64,000 nucleotides of DNA from Bradyrhizobium sp. AUGA SZCCT0158 (GTDB lineage Bacteria; Pseudomonadota; Alphaproteobacteria; Rhizobiales; Xanthobacteraceae): NCBI RefSeq assembly GCF_018130065.1, contig NZ_JAFCME010000002.1, forward strand, positions 62,001-126,000. The letters are read 5' to 3'. Below are positions 25,569 through 34,637 of the stretch, piece by piece. The first letter of the stretch is position 1, and each line of letters begins with the position of its first letter. The translations under genes and the position numbers were made by a program. The notes beneath the pieces were generated by a model. That model searched no databases. It was not told the DNA's origin and worked only from the letters and a program-made list of their open reading frames with translations.

Positions 25569-26554
25569 GCGAATTCTCCTGCCAGCTCGCTCAGCACCGC
25601 CTCGATTACCCGCCGGGCAAGTTCAATCTTGAACATGTTGTCCCGCAGACCGGAAGCCTCGGCCAATTCTGCTTCGGCGGCGGCGCGGAAATTCCCGGGC
25701 GTGGCCTGCTGCCCTCGCAAAGCACTTTCGGCTTTCCAGGCTCGCCAAGGCTTGTGCGCGACGCCGCCCATTGCCAGCCGCACGTCGCGAACCTTGCCAT
25801 CGGCGTCGAGGTCGAGGGCCGCGGCGACGGAAACGAGCGCAAACGCATAGCTCGCCCGGTCGCGTACCTTGCGGTAGGTTGAGCGAGCGGCGAGCCGTAG
25901 CGCAGGCAGCTCAATTGCGGTGATCAGCTCGTGGGTTTCGAGTTCGGTCTCGACGTCGGGGCGACCACCGGGGAGCCGATGAAAGTCGACCAGCTTCATC
26001 GTTCGCCTGCCGTTGGGGCCTTCGAGATGAACGATCGCGTCGAGCGCCGCCAGCGCGACACACATGTCGGAAGGATGCGTCGCGACGCAAGCCGGCGATG
26101 CGCCGAGGATCGCGTGATACCGATTGAAGCCGTCGATCGCATCACATCCGGCACCCGGGGCGCGCTTGTTGCAGCGACTGGCATCGTCGTAGAAATAGGT
26201 GCATCGGGTGCGCTGCAGGATGTTGCCGCCGACCGTGGCCATGTTGCGGATCTGTCCGCTCGCGCCCGCCAGGAGCGCGCGCGACAGCATCGGAAAGCGC
26301 GTCCGCACCGCTCGGTCTGCCGCGACGGCGGTATTCTTCGCAGCGGCACCGATCAGCAGGCTGCCGTCGTCGCGCGCTTCGATAGCGGACGAAAGCCCGG
26401 TGACGTCGACCAACGCATCCGGTTGCTCGACGGTCTCACGCATCAAGTCGACGAGGTTGGTGCCGCCGCCGAGATACTTGGGATGGGCGGCGGCGCTGGA
26501 TAGCCGGATCGCCGCGGGCGTATCTTCGGCGCGCGCATAGCTGAATTCAATCAT
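25565..26554 (-). CDS. Molybdenum hydroxylase FAD-binding subunit
   Basis: The 329-residue subunit starts MIEFSYARAEDTPAAIRL and has the FAD-binding text KYLGGGTNLVDLMR and the ATVGGNILQRTRC segment. Cysteines in the region TRCTYFYDDASRCNKRAPGAGC fit the extra 4Fe-4S cluster seen in PaoB-type subunits but absent from classical xanthine dehydrogenase, which supports the PaoB assignment. The start overlaps the upstream gene's stop (ATGA), showing tight coupling within the operon. Confidence 0.9.
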   Translation of the reverse strand: MIEFSYARAEDTPAAIRLSSAAAHPKYLGGGTNLVDLMRETVEQPDALVDVTGLSSAIEARDDGSLLIGAAAKNTAVAADRAVRTRFPMLSRALLAGASGQIRNMATVGGNILQRTRCTYFYDDASRCNKRAPGAGCDAIDGFNRYHAILGASPACVATHPSDMCVALAALDAIVHLEGPNGRRTMKLVDFHRLPGGRPDVETELETHELITAIELPALRLAARSTYRKVRDRASYAFALVSVAAALDLDADGKVRDVRLAMGGVAHKPWRAWKAESALRGQQATPGNFRAAAEAELAEASGLRDNMFKIELARRVIEAVLSELAGEFA

Positions 26555-27057
26555 GCTGATTCCTTCTCGAAGGTCTCGGCGATCGCCTCGACGATGCCGT
26601 TGTATGCGCCGCATCGGCAAAGGTTGCCGCTCATTCGCTCGCGGAGTTCATCATGGTCGAGTTCGATCGTCTCGGCCGACAGGTCAGTGGTGACCGCGCT
26701 CGGCACGCCGCGCCCTATCTCGTCGGCCATCCCGACTGCGGAGCAGAGCTGGCCGGGCGTGCAATAGCCGCATTGAAAGCCATCGTGCTCCATGAAGGCA
26801 TGCTGCAGCGGATGCAGACGGCCGGCCTCCGCGAGGCCTTCAACCGTGGTGATCGCACGACCCTGATACTGTACCGCCAGCGCGAGGCAGGAGTTGATCC
26901 GCTCACCGTCGACCAGCACCGTGCAAGCCCCGCAGGCGCCCTGGTTGCAACCTTTCTTGGTGCCGGTGAGTCCCACGTGTTCGCGAAAAAGATCGAGCAG
27001 CGAAAGACGAACATCCAGTTCGAAGTCGAATGACTTGCCGTTTATCAGAAAATGCAT
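26551..27057 (-). CDS. Molybdenum hydroxylase 2Fe-2S subunit
   Basis: The 168-residue subunit carries two 2Fe-2S clusters: the plant-ferredoxin type with KKGCNQGACGACT...NSC and the helical type with CGYCTPGQ...NLCRCGAYN. ATG 27057 is preferred because GTGGAG lies 6 nt upstream. There is no Tat signal, unlike E. coli PaoA, so the complex should be cytoplasmic. It is the first gene of the three-gene operon. Confidence 0.93.
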   Translation of the reverse strand: MHFLINGKSFDFELDVRLSLLDLFREHVGLTGTKKGCNQGACGACTVLVDGERINSCLALAVQYQGRAITTVEGLAEAGRLHPLQHAFMEHDGFQCGYCTPGQLCSAVGMADEIGRGVPSAVTTDLSAETIELDHDELRERMSGNLCRCGAYNGIVEAIAETFEKESA

Positions 27058-27370
27058 GGGCGGCTCCACGGCAATGACGCATCACGCCCCACGCCGCATC
27101 GGGCAGGAACGAAACGATGAACGTTTCTTGAGGGCACGGGTTCCATTTTGTGCCGCTCAACAATGGACGCTGCGCTTGTCGATGGCGGTACAAGCCGCGA
27201 TGTCCATGCAGGCGCCTGGCGCGCAAACCTTCCAGGCTTTCCAGTCTTGGCTCCGAACTGGTACTTCGAAAGCGTATCCCGGCCGATGTTCAAGCGATCT
27301 TGGCCAAGCTGCCAAGGATCAGCGGCCACCGCACTGGCACAAAGACCACGTTACGTACGGTTGATAACGA
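27058..27370. other. Upstream region of the molybdenum hydroxylase operon
   Basis: No gene is supported. The promoter of the operon must lie here. I found no convincing operator in the middle of the region; an imperfect FNR-like site (TTGATAACGATCAT, 27361-27374) sits at its far edge, overlapping the end of the Crp/Fnr gene. Confidence 0.4.
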
Positions 27371-28147
27371 TCATACACCGTGGAGCGTGTCGGCCGACGC
27401 AAAATGCGGGTGCGACCCCACGACTTCATGCGGGACGATCCGATCGGTTGCACCGCGTATGATGTCGTAGCATTCACAGGTTGCTTCCTCGAGCCGCGCC
27501 CTGTCAATTTCGACCAAGCCTCGCCGAACGGATCTGATGGCACCCAAGGCGCGGAGTTTGGCAATCACCTGCGTCACGGTCGTTCGTCGCACCCCGAGCA
27601 ACTGCGAAAGCGTCTCCTGCGTTAATGGCAGGGTGTTGTTGTCCTCGGTTCGATCGTGCAGGTGAAGCAGCCACCGGGCCATGCGGGCCTCGACCGGGTG
27701 CAGTCCGTTGCAGGCCGAGACGTGCTGGAACTGCATGAGTATCGATCTCGTGTGCGCCTCGACCACATGTCTGATGGCGCCGCTCTTCATGTAGGCTGCA
27801 TGAAACCGCGACACGGAGATTTGCGATGCGGTGCCGCCCACCCGCACGACCGCGGTCACGGACGACATGAAAGAGGGTCCGAGCACCGATAATGCGCCGA
27901 TCGCTCCCTCGCGCCCGATTACCGCAGTTGCGATCGTTTCTCCGGCCGGAAGGCCGAGCATGAAGGAGATGGCACCGCTATGGGGAAAGTAAACATGGTC
28001 GCGTCGATCTCCCGCTCGTATCACCACGGCGTCCTGTTCAAGCGACACCTTCTGGAGATGAGGGGCGAGCAACGCGAGGTCTGCCAGCGGCAACGCGGCG
28101 AGAAGACGATTACCGGTGCTCGCCGGACGTCCCATCACGAGAGACAT
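27371..28147 (-). CDS. Crp/Fnr family transcriptional regulator
   Basis: The 258-residue protein has an N-terminal cyclic-nucleotide-binding-like barrel (about 20-140) and a C-terminal winged helix with LTQETLSQLLGVRRTTVTQV (about 175-205). It lacks the N-terminal cysteine cluster of Fnr, and the barrel text does not show the clear cAMP pocket of Crp, so its signal is unknown. It is encoded upstream of the molybdenum hydroxylase operon on the same strand and may regulate it. Confidence 0.88.
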   Translation of the reverse strand: MSLVMGRPASTGNRLLAALPLADLALLAPHLQKVSLEQDAVVIRAGDRRDHVYFPHSGAISFMLGLPAGETIATAVIGREGAIGALSVLGPSFMSSVTAVVRVGGTASQISVSRFHAAYMKSGAIRHVVEAHTRSILMQFQHVSACNGLHPVEARMARWLLHLHDRTEDNNTLPLTQETLSQLLGVRRTTVTQVIAKLRALGAIRSVRRGLVEIDRARLEEATCECYDIIRGATDRIVPHEVVGSHPHFASADTLHGV

Positions 28148-28799
28148 CCTCGCTCAGAAGAACACGCAGCTCTCCTGGAATGCCTTTGGCAGGGATGTCT
28201 TCTGCGTTGCGCCGACACTAACTCCACTCTCATCGTGCCGGCTTTGAGCGGCCTTCATGGGATACGATACTTGCTGAGTACCTTAAAGCGCCATGCCAGT
28301 AAAGGTAAGGCGGACCCTTGACGCGGCGTCGCAGGTGATCGGGCGGGATCGCTTCGACGCCGGCGCCCCGCTGTCAAAGTTCCGCCAGGGGGCCTGCCAC
28401 CGGTTCGTCGTTGCTGGCGGCCCGCCGATACGGGGCTTCATCGCAAACCGGGGCACAACTGCTTCCGGCGCTGATACACAGCCGTCCTCTGCGACGCGAA
28501 TGACTCAATGGCGAAGGGCAACCGGTCAACTTCCGACAGTTCAATCCTGTCGGCGGTTCTGATCGCCTGTCGGCTAGCGCCGAGAGACATCCTCATCACG
28601 AACAGAGACATCTTCGTCACGAATGGTGAAGCCGTTTTGTCCCCAGATGGGGATTGCGAGATATCCGACACCTCGACACGCTCAGCGTCGGGTGCCTCCA
28701 GAATTCAACTTATGGAGACAACCAGAACCGAACATCCCTCGTTCTAACGCCGCAACGCATTCTGACTGATCGGCGCGGAATCATTTGGAGGAGTACATC
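28148..28799. other. 650-bp gene-free region upstream of the RTX gene
   Basis: Short frames exist on both strands but none has a clear RBS or protein-like composition. The region contains an 18-bp match to the tRNA-Thr T-arm (28534-28551) and a 21-bp imperfect tandem repeat (28583-28624). It must hold the promoters of both the Crp/Fnr gene and the RTX gene. Confidence 0.5.
28583..28624. repeat. Two tandem 21-bp units upstream of the RTX gene
   Basis: Units AGAGACATCCTCATCACGAA(C) and AGAGACATCTTCGTCACGAA(T) match at 18 of 21 positions, 176 bp before the RTX start codon. A 14-bp relative (GAGAGACATCCTCG) lies near 28138. They could be regulator binding sites. Confidence 0.5.
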
Positions 28800-30214
28800 A
28801 TGGCAGTTATCCCTGGCACACCTGGCGACGACGTCCTGCTGGGCACGGCGCTTGCCGATACCATCAACGGATTCGCTGGCAACGATGACCTGAGCGGTCT
28901 GGCTGGCGACGATACGATCAGCGGCGGAGCCGGTAACGATGCGGTCGACGGCGGCGACGGCAATGACACTCTGGAGGGCAATCAGGGCAACGACTCCATC
29001 CTCGCCGGCGCCGGCAACGATATTGTCAGCGGCGGTGCAGGTAATGACACCGTCGACGCCGGTGACGGCGACGACGAGGTGGACGGTGATGCCGGTGACG
29101 ACACGACAATGGCGGCGCAGGCAACGACGAACTCGACGGCGGTGCCGGCATCGACACGATCGACGGCGGCGAGGGAGATGACGATATCGACGGCGGCCAG
29201 GGTGCCGATGTGCTTTCGGGCGGCGCCGGCGATGATGACCTGGTAGGCGCAGCCGGTGACGACACCATGAATGGTGGTGAGGGAGCTGACACGCTCTTGG
29301 GCGGTGTCGGCAACGACACCATGAACGGTGACGCTGGTGATGATACCCTGACCGGCGGTCTCGGCGACGACACGATGGATGGCGGCGACGGCAACGACAC
29401 CCTCAACGGCGGTCTCGGTGACGACACCATGCAAGGCGGCGCAGGTGACGATACGCTGAATGGTGGCGCGGGAAACGACACCATGAGCGGCGGCGAGGGC
29501 ATCGACACCCTGAACGGTGGCGCCGGCAACGATACCATCAGTGGCGATGCCGGCGACGACACGCTGAACGGTGGTGATGGTGACGACGACATGGACGGCG
29601 GCGATGGCGTGGATACGATGGCAGGCGGCGCCGGTGACGATACGATGGAAGGCGGAGCTGGCAACGACGTCATGAACGGCAACGACGGCGCTGACGAAAT
29701 GTCCGGAGGTGCCGGCGACGATGCGTTGACCGGCGCAGCCGGCGACGACACGCTCGACGGCGGCAATGGCGCAGATGCGCTGAGCGGCGGCGATGGTAGC
29801 GACGAACTGTCCGGCGGCGCTGGCAGTGACACCCTCGACGGCGGCGCGGGCGACGATGCCCTCGACGGCGGCAATGGTGCCGATGTTCTCGACGGCGGAA
29901 CCGGCGATGACGTCCTTACCGGCGGCGCGGGCACGGATACGATGAACTTCGGTGACGGGACCGGTGCCGATTTCGGCAACGACGAAGTGACCGATCTGGA
30001 CTTCCTCAGCGGCGACGAGGACGTCATCAGCGTCAACGCGGTGGACGGCTTCGATCCCGCCTCGGTGATCGTCGATGACGACGGAACCAATACCACGCTC
30101 GACTTCGGCTTCGGAACCATCACGCTCGATGGGGTATCCGGAGGAGGTACTCCCTTTGCGTCGATTGACGATATCAACGACGCTGCCGGTTATACGGCCA
30201 TCGAAGTTGTCTGA
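28800..30214 (+). pseudogene. RTX calcium-binding repeat protein, frameshifted
   Basis: The gene starts at ATG 28800 behind TTGGAGGAG. It encodes many glycine/aspartate nonapeptides of the form GGxGxDxLx, for example GGAGNDTMSGGEGIDTLN, which bind calcium and fold into a beta roll outside the cell. The C-terminal 85 residues lack repeats and resemble a type I secretion signal region. The reading frame shifts by -1 near 29107: the first frame stops at 29246, while the repeat pattern continues without loss in the second frame to 30214. Restored, the protein would have about 471 residues and no catalytic domain. The ABC transporter and adaptor for export follow directly. Confidence 0.75.
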
Positions 30215-30224
30215 TTCTGACCCT

Positions 30225-30249
30225 GTAGGGCGGCACCGTGCCGCCCTAC
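30225..30249. repeat. Perfect 12-bp hairpin after the RTX gene
   Basis: GTAGGGCGGCAC and GTGCCGCCCTAC are separated by one base, starting 11 bp after the RTX stop. No T-run follows. It shares the GTAGGGCGG end with repeat family C and could reduce read-through into the transporter gene or stabilise the RTX mRNA. Confidence 0.7.
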
Positions 30250-30280
30250 GCTTCTTCCGCAGTGATCAGGCCGTGTGGTA

Positions 30281-32020
30281 ATGCGTCGGACGTCCCAACA
30301 AGCCCGAGAGAGCGTAGTTTTCGAAACTGTTCCAGGACGATCCACACTGGTGTGGGTCGTCGTATTCAGCGTGTCCGTCAACGTGCTGCTGCTGGTTTTG
30401 CCGTTCTATGCCATCGAGGTCTTCGATCGCGTCATCAGCAGCGGCAGTATAGAGACCCTTATCGGTTTGACCGTACTCGGGGTGGCAGCGCTGATCTTCA
30501 GCGCCTTCTTCGACATACTCCGGTTCCGCCTGCTGAGCCGGTTTGCGGTAAGGTTTGAGCAGCACATAGCCCCGCTGGTCCTGGAAGCGGCCATCGCCGA
30601 TCCGGGCCGGCGCCGGGAAGGCACCACCCACGAGATTGTCAAGGTTCGCGAGCTGCGGAACTTCATTTCGAGCGGCGCCCTCATCACCCTGGTCGACGCG
30701 CCGTTTCTGCCGTTCTTCGTGCTGATCCTCTTCTTCATTCATCCGTACTACGGCGCGATTGTGCTGGTTGGCGCTGTCTTGCTGTCGGTAATGGGTTACG
30801 CGAGCAGCAGGATCGCCCGTGCCGAAGTGACCCAAGCCAGCGGCGCGGCCGCGCGCTGTCAGGCGCTGATGGATGGAGTCGTTCGCCACGCCAATTTCAT
30901 CAGGGCCATGGGTTGGACCGGAGGCGCCATCCGCGCGGTCATGCGCGTCAACGATGAGGCACTGGCACCCGTCGTGCGCGCGAGCGAACGGGTCGCCGCG
31001 ATCGCATCCGCGGCACGGATGGTGAGGTCCATCCTGCAGATTCTCGCGATCGGTACGGGCGCCTGGCTTGTCTTGCAGAACCAGGTCCTGCTGGGCACCC
31101 TGATCGCGAGTTCGATCATGGTCAGCCGCACGCTGCAGCCGATGGAGACCCTGATATCGGCCTGGCGCGGGATGACGGCAGCACAGCAGGCCTGGAAGAG
31201 CGTCAGCGAAGCGGCCGACTGGGTGTTCCGGCAGCCACGCCGGACACAGCTGCCACCGCCAAACGGATTGTTGGAAATAAGCCGGCTGGTTTATGCCGCC
31301 CCCCAAACGCGACGGCCAATTCTGGCAGGAATTGGCTTCCGCTGCCGTCCGGGCGAAATCGTCGTGGTGGTCGGTCCGACCGGTGCCGGCAAGTCCACGC
31401 TGCTGCGGATGGCCGCAGCGCTCGAACGTCCAAGCGCTGGAGAGATCAGGCTTGACCGTGCCCTGCTGGAAAATTGGCATCCCGACCAGCTTGGCCGATA
31501 TATCGGCTATCTGCCCCAGGACGTGGAACTGCTCGCCGGCACCGTGGCCGAAGCCATTTCTGGATTTGAAGAGAATGTCCGCGACGAGGATATCGTTGCG
31601 GCTGCGACCCTTGCCGGCGCGCATGAAATGATCCTGGCAATGCCAGGGGGATATCAAACGCAAGTCGGGCGTGACGGTCATCGCCTGTCCGGTGGTCAGC
31701 GGCAGCGCATCGGTCTGGCGCGCGCATTTTTCGGCAATCGCCGGCTGATTTTGCTCGACGAGCCCAATGCCAATCTCGATCCCGAAGGCGAGGCCGCGCT
31801 ATGCGCGGCGATACTCAGTGCACGGGCGCGCGGTGCCAGTTTCCTCATCGTGACGCATCGCCCGCGGCTGCTGACGGTCGCGGATCACGTCCTGCTGCTG
31901 CGCGACGGTGTCCAGGTTGCATTCGGCGCCGTTTCCGACGTCCTGCCGACCCACGTTGCCGAGGTCACTCCGATACGCCGCCCGACGCGTCAGCCGGAGC
32001 GCCCGAGACTGTCCGGTTAG
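30281..32020 (+). CDS. Type I secretion system permease/ATPase (PrtD/HlyB type)
   Basis: This inner-membrane ABC exporter of about 580 residues has a transmembrane region (about 15-290) and a nucleotide-binding domain with Walker A GPTGAGKS near 366, the signature LSGGQRQRIGLARA near 470 and Walker B RLILLDEPNANLD. It lacks the N-terminal C39-like domain of HlyB and so resembles PrtD/AprD. It should export the RTX protein encoded just upstream. ATG 30281 and GTG 30275 are both possible starts. No frame damage is visible. Confidence 0.93.
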   Translation: MRRTSQQARESVVFETVPGRSTLVWVVVFSVSVNVLLLVLPFYAIEVFDRVISSGSIETLIGLTVLGVAALIFSAFFDILRFRLLSRFAVRFEQHIAPLVLEAAIADPGRRREGTTHEIVKVRELRNFISSGALITLVDAPFLPFFVLILFFIHPYYGAIVLVGAVLLSVMGYASSRIARAEVTQASGAAARCQALMDGVVRHANFIRAMGWTGGAIRAVMRVNDEALAPVVRASERVAAIASAARMVRSILQILAIGTGAWLVLQNQVLLGTLIASSIMVSRTLQPMETLISAWRGMTAAQQAWKSVSEAADWVFRQPRRTQLPPPNGLLEISRLVYAAPQTRRPILAGIGFRCRPGEIVVVVGPTGAGKSTLLRMAAALERPSAGEIRLDRALLENWHPDQLGRYIGYLPQDVELLAGTVAEAISGFEENVRDEDIVAAATLAGAHEMILAMPGGYQTQVGRDGHRLSGGQRQRIGLARAFFGNRRLILLDEPNANLDPEGEAALCAAILSARARGASFLIVTHRPRLLTVADHVLLLRDGVQVAFGAVSDVLPTHVAEVTPIRRPTRQPERPRLSG

Positions 32021-32032
32021 GGAGTATACGAT

Positions 32033-33379
32033 GTGACATTCCATATGCATGACATCCCCCTCGCCCGGTCCATCGTCAATGAGCCAGCGGAGCGACCAAG
32101 GTCCGATCCGCGGCGGTTGATCAAATGGGGATGTATCCTTCTGGCGATTGAGTTCGGAGGCTTCGGACTCTGGGCGACACTGGTTCCACTGCGTAGCGCC
32201 GTGATCGCGCCAGGCATCGTCAAGGTTCAGTCCAAGCGCAAGGCGGTGCAGCATTTCGACGGCGGCATACTGAAAGCCATTCTGGTCCGCGAGAACCAGC
32301 AGGTAGACGCCGGTCAGATCGTCGCAAAGCTCGATACCTCGCAGATTCAGGGCAGCCTTGGCGTATTAGAGACAAAATTGTTTGCTGATCTCGCGCTGGA
32401 TGCACGACTCCGTGCAGAACAAAATCAGGATTCCGCGGTTTCCTATCCGGACGAATTGCGGAACTCATCGCGTCCGGAAGCCAAGGCTGCCATACATAGC
32501 CAGGAAGCCGAGTTTGCGGCGCGATCAACGGCACTTTCAGGCGAGCGTCAACTTGTCGACCAACAGATACTGCAATTTACGGACTCGGTCCGAGGACTTG
32601 AAAGCAATACTGGAAGTTTGACCCAACAGCTGTCACTGCTTCAGGAAGAAATACGCGACACCAGCTATCTCCTGCAGAAAGGACTTGCACGTAAGCCAAG
32701 GCTGCTTGCCCTTAAGCGGGCCGAGGCTGATATGCAGGCCCAGATCGCGCGCAATGCCTCCCAACTGGCCGAGACCCAGGGGAAAATCTCCGAACTGAAA
32801 GATCGGCGAAAACAACTAGGCCTCAATCAGAATCAGGATATTGCAAAGCAACTTCATGCCAACAGTGAAGAGATCGGCGATTTAAGACACCGGATCGGTG
32901 TGTTGCGTGAGCAGCTTGCCAGGACCGACTTGCGGGCTCCCGAATCCGGCAGAGTGGTGCGCCTCAACAGCAGGGAGTTGAATGCCGTGCTGGCTCCGAG
33001 AGAAACGCTGATGGAAATCGTGCCCATGGAGGATCGCCTCGTGATCGAGGCCTCGCTGCGGCCGCAGGATCGTGAGGAAGTCGTCGCGGGGCAGCCCGCG
33101 CGCGTCCGCATACTGGCCCTCAATATTCGCCGCCGACCGATACTGGAAGGTCAAGTGACAGCGGTCGCAGCAGATGCGCTGACCGACGCGAAAAGCGGCG
33201 TCACCTCCTACATGGCAGAAATTGACCTGCAGCGGACGCCCGAGGCGAACCCCCACCTTTCCACACTGAAGCCAGGTCTTCCCGTCGAAGTGTTCGTCGA
33301 AACGGGCATACGGACTTTTGCCGAATACCTCATGCAGCCGATGTTCCTGCGGGTTCATCGTGCCTTTAGGGAGAGTTGA
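32033..33379 (+). CDS. HlyD family type I secretion adaptor
   Basis: The 448-residue membrane-fusion protein has a short cytoplasmic N-terminus, one membrane span at about 30-48, a long coiled-coil hairpin (about 100-290, rich in Gln/Leu/Arg) and a C-terminal beta-barrel region with GLPVEVFVETGIRTFAEYLMQP, typical of PrtE/HlyD. It bridges the ABC exporter and an outer-membrane TolC-like channel, which is not encoded in this window. GTG 32033 is 8 nt from GGGAG; ATG 32045 is the alternative. Confidence 0.93.
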   Translation: MTFHMHDIPLARSIVNEPAERPRSDPRRLIKWGCILLAIEFGGFGLWATLVPLRSAVIAPGIVKVQSKRKAVQHFDGGILKAILVRENQQVDAGQIVAKLDTSQIQGSLGVLETKLFADLALDARLRAEQNQDSAVSYPDELRNSSRPEAKAAIHSQEAEFAARSTALSGERQLVDQQILQFTDSVRGLESNTGSLTQQLSLLQEEIRDTSYLLQKGLARKPRLLALKRAEADMQAQIARNASQLAETQGKISELKDRRKQLGLNQNQDIAKQLHANSEEIGDLRHRIGVLREQLARTDLRAPESGRVVRLNSRELNAVLAPRETLMEIVPMEDRLVIEASLRPQDREEVVAGQPARVRILALNIRRRPILEGQVTAVAADALTDAKSGVTSYMAEIDLQRTPEANPHLSTLKPGLPVEVFVETGIRTFAEYLMQPMFLRVHRAFRES

Positions 33380-33439
33380 AGCGATTGGTTTGAAGCAAGC
33401 CGGTCCGGCGGGGCCGCGACTATCTCAAGGGAGGCGACC

Positions 33440-34629
33440 ATGCTGGATGTCGGCAAAACCCCGCCGGTGGACCGACGCAACCATTTGAATGGATCCCCGA
33501 TCGCGATCCACCTCGAGAACGCGATCGAGCGCCCGGACCTCGCGACGCCGACGGCAGATTTGCCGTTGTATCGTTGGTTCGCGGATGGCTTAACGAGACT
33601 GATTGCATGCGAGCGTTGTTATGTGGCGATCCTGTCGCCACGCGGCGAGCGAATCGACGAGGTGAGGACGGGCTGCCCCGTCGCCGACCGGTTCCGGAGG
33701 CGGCGGTTTTGGCAATTGCCTCGCGGCTTGGCGCGCAAGACGGCTGCATCTTCCAATCGATCGCTTCAGCGCATGGCTTTGCCAGAAGGCTGATTGGAAG
33801 GGAAAGTACGCTGTGCCCACACTGCGTAATAGGCCGGGTCCAGTCCCCGTCGGGCTCCGCGGCACTTTTCGTCGGGGGGTGGCGACGGACGTCGCTTTCA
33901 GGAGAGGAGTTCGCCAGCGTGACACGCGCGATCGACTTGATGTGGGATGCCGCCGCCGACCTCGCGCAATTGAGGATGCAGCGACAATGGTCATGGCTGG
34001 AAGATATCGCTTCGCCCGCTTTCGTCGTCGATGAAAATCTCGTCGTCCGGAGTATGAATGCTGGGTTCCGGCATCTACTCGGCACTAGCGGAGCATTGGT
34101 CGTCGAACGCGGTGTGATATCAGGGTCGAACCCGTCAATCACCGCGCTTCTCAAGGATGCAGTGTGCCGTACCATCAGGTCGGATTCGACGCAGCGGGCG
34201 CGCGGATCGGCGGTGGTCCTCTCCAACGACAAGCAGAAATTCCTGTTCGCGGTGACAGGGCCGGTGCCCGGCGATCGCGACCCTGGGCTTGTCTTGATTG
34301 TCGTTCCGCAGTTCGATGCAGTGGCCGGCGCGAGAAGGATAGCTGCAGCGTTTACCCTTAACTGGGTCGAAGAACGGATTGTCTCCCGTATACTTCGCGG
34401 ACGTTGTCCCCGTGTGATCGGGGCAGAATTGGGTCTTACCGAAGAAACGGTAAGGACCTACATCAAGCGCGTTATGATGAAGATCGGGATTAATCGCCAG
34501 TCGGAGTTCTTCGTGCTGCATAACCTGACATCATCGCCTTTCAAAGCGCGGCAACCGGACCGACGCGTCCCGGCCATGCCGAACGTCACTCGAATTCATG
34601 TCAGACGTCGGCGGAACGGCGCGAGCTGA
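33440..34629 (+). pseudogene. LuxR-type helix-turn-helix regulator, frameshifted
   Basis: Two overlapping frames make one gene. The first (33440-33793) supplies the N-terminus (LYRWFADGLTRLIACERCYVAIL) and the second supplies the rest, including a sensor-like middle with PAFVVDENLVVRSMNAGFRHLLG and a C-terminal LuxR helix-turn-helix with LTEETVRTYIKRVMMKIGINRQSE. The switch is near 33693-33700. One extra C in the run TTCCGG would restore it, giving about 396 residues. If read as is, the product lacks the DNA-binding domain. It may have controlled the secretion locus, since it lies between the adaptor and peptidase genes. Confidence 0.7.
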
Positions 34630-34637
34630 GCTGAGCG

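Noticed and set aside
27361..27374. FNR-like site TTGATAACGATCAT
   Set aside because: One mismatch to TTGA-N6-TCAA and it overlaps the end of a coding sequence about 300 bp from the operon it might control.
28500..28562. Possible complete tRNA gene around the tRNA-Thr T-arm match
   Set aside because: No acceptor stem or anticodon arm can be paired with the T-arm fragment.
29230..29960. Periodic short repeats that could suggest a CRISPR array
   Set aside because: The period is the 27-nt RTX nonapeptide in a reading frame, without spacers.
29026..30177. Long minus-strand frame opposite the RTX gene, rich in Ser and Pro
   Set aside because: It is the reverse reading of the Gly/Asp repeats; composition is explained by the repeat DNA and there is no RBS.
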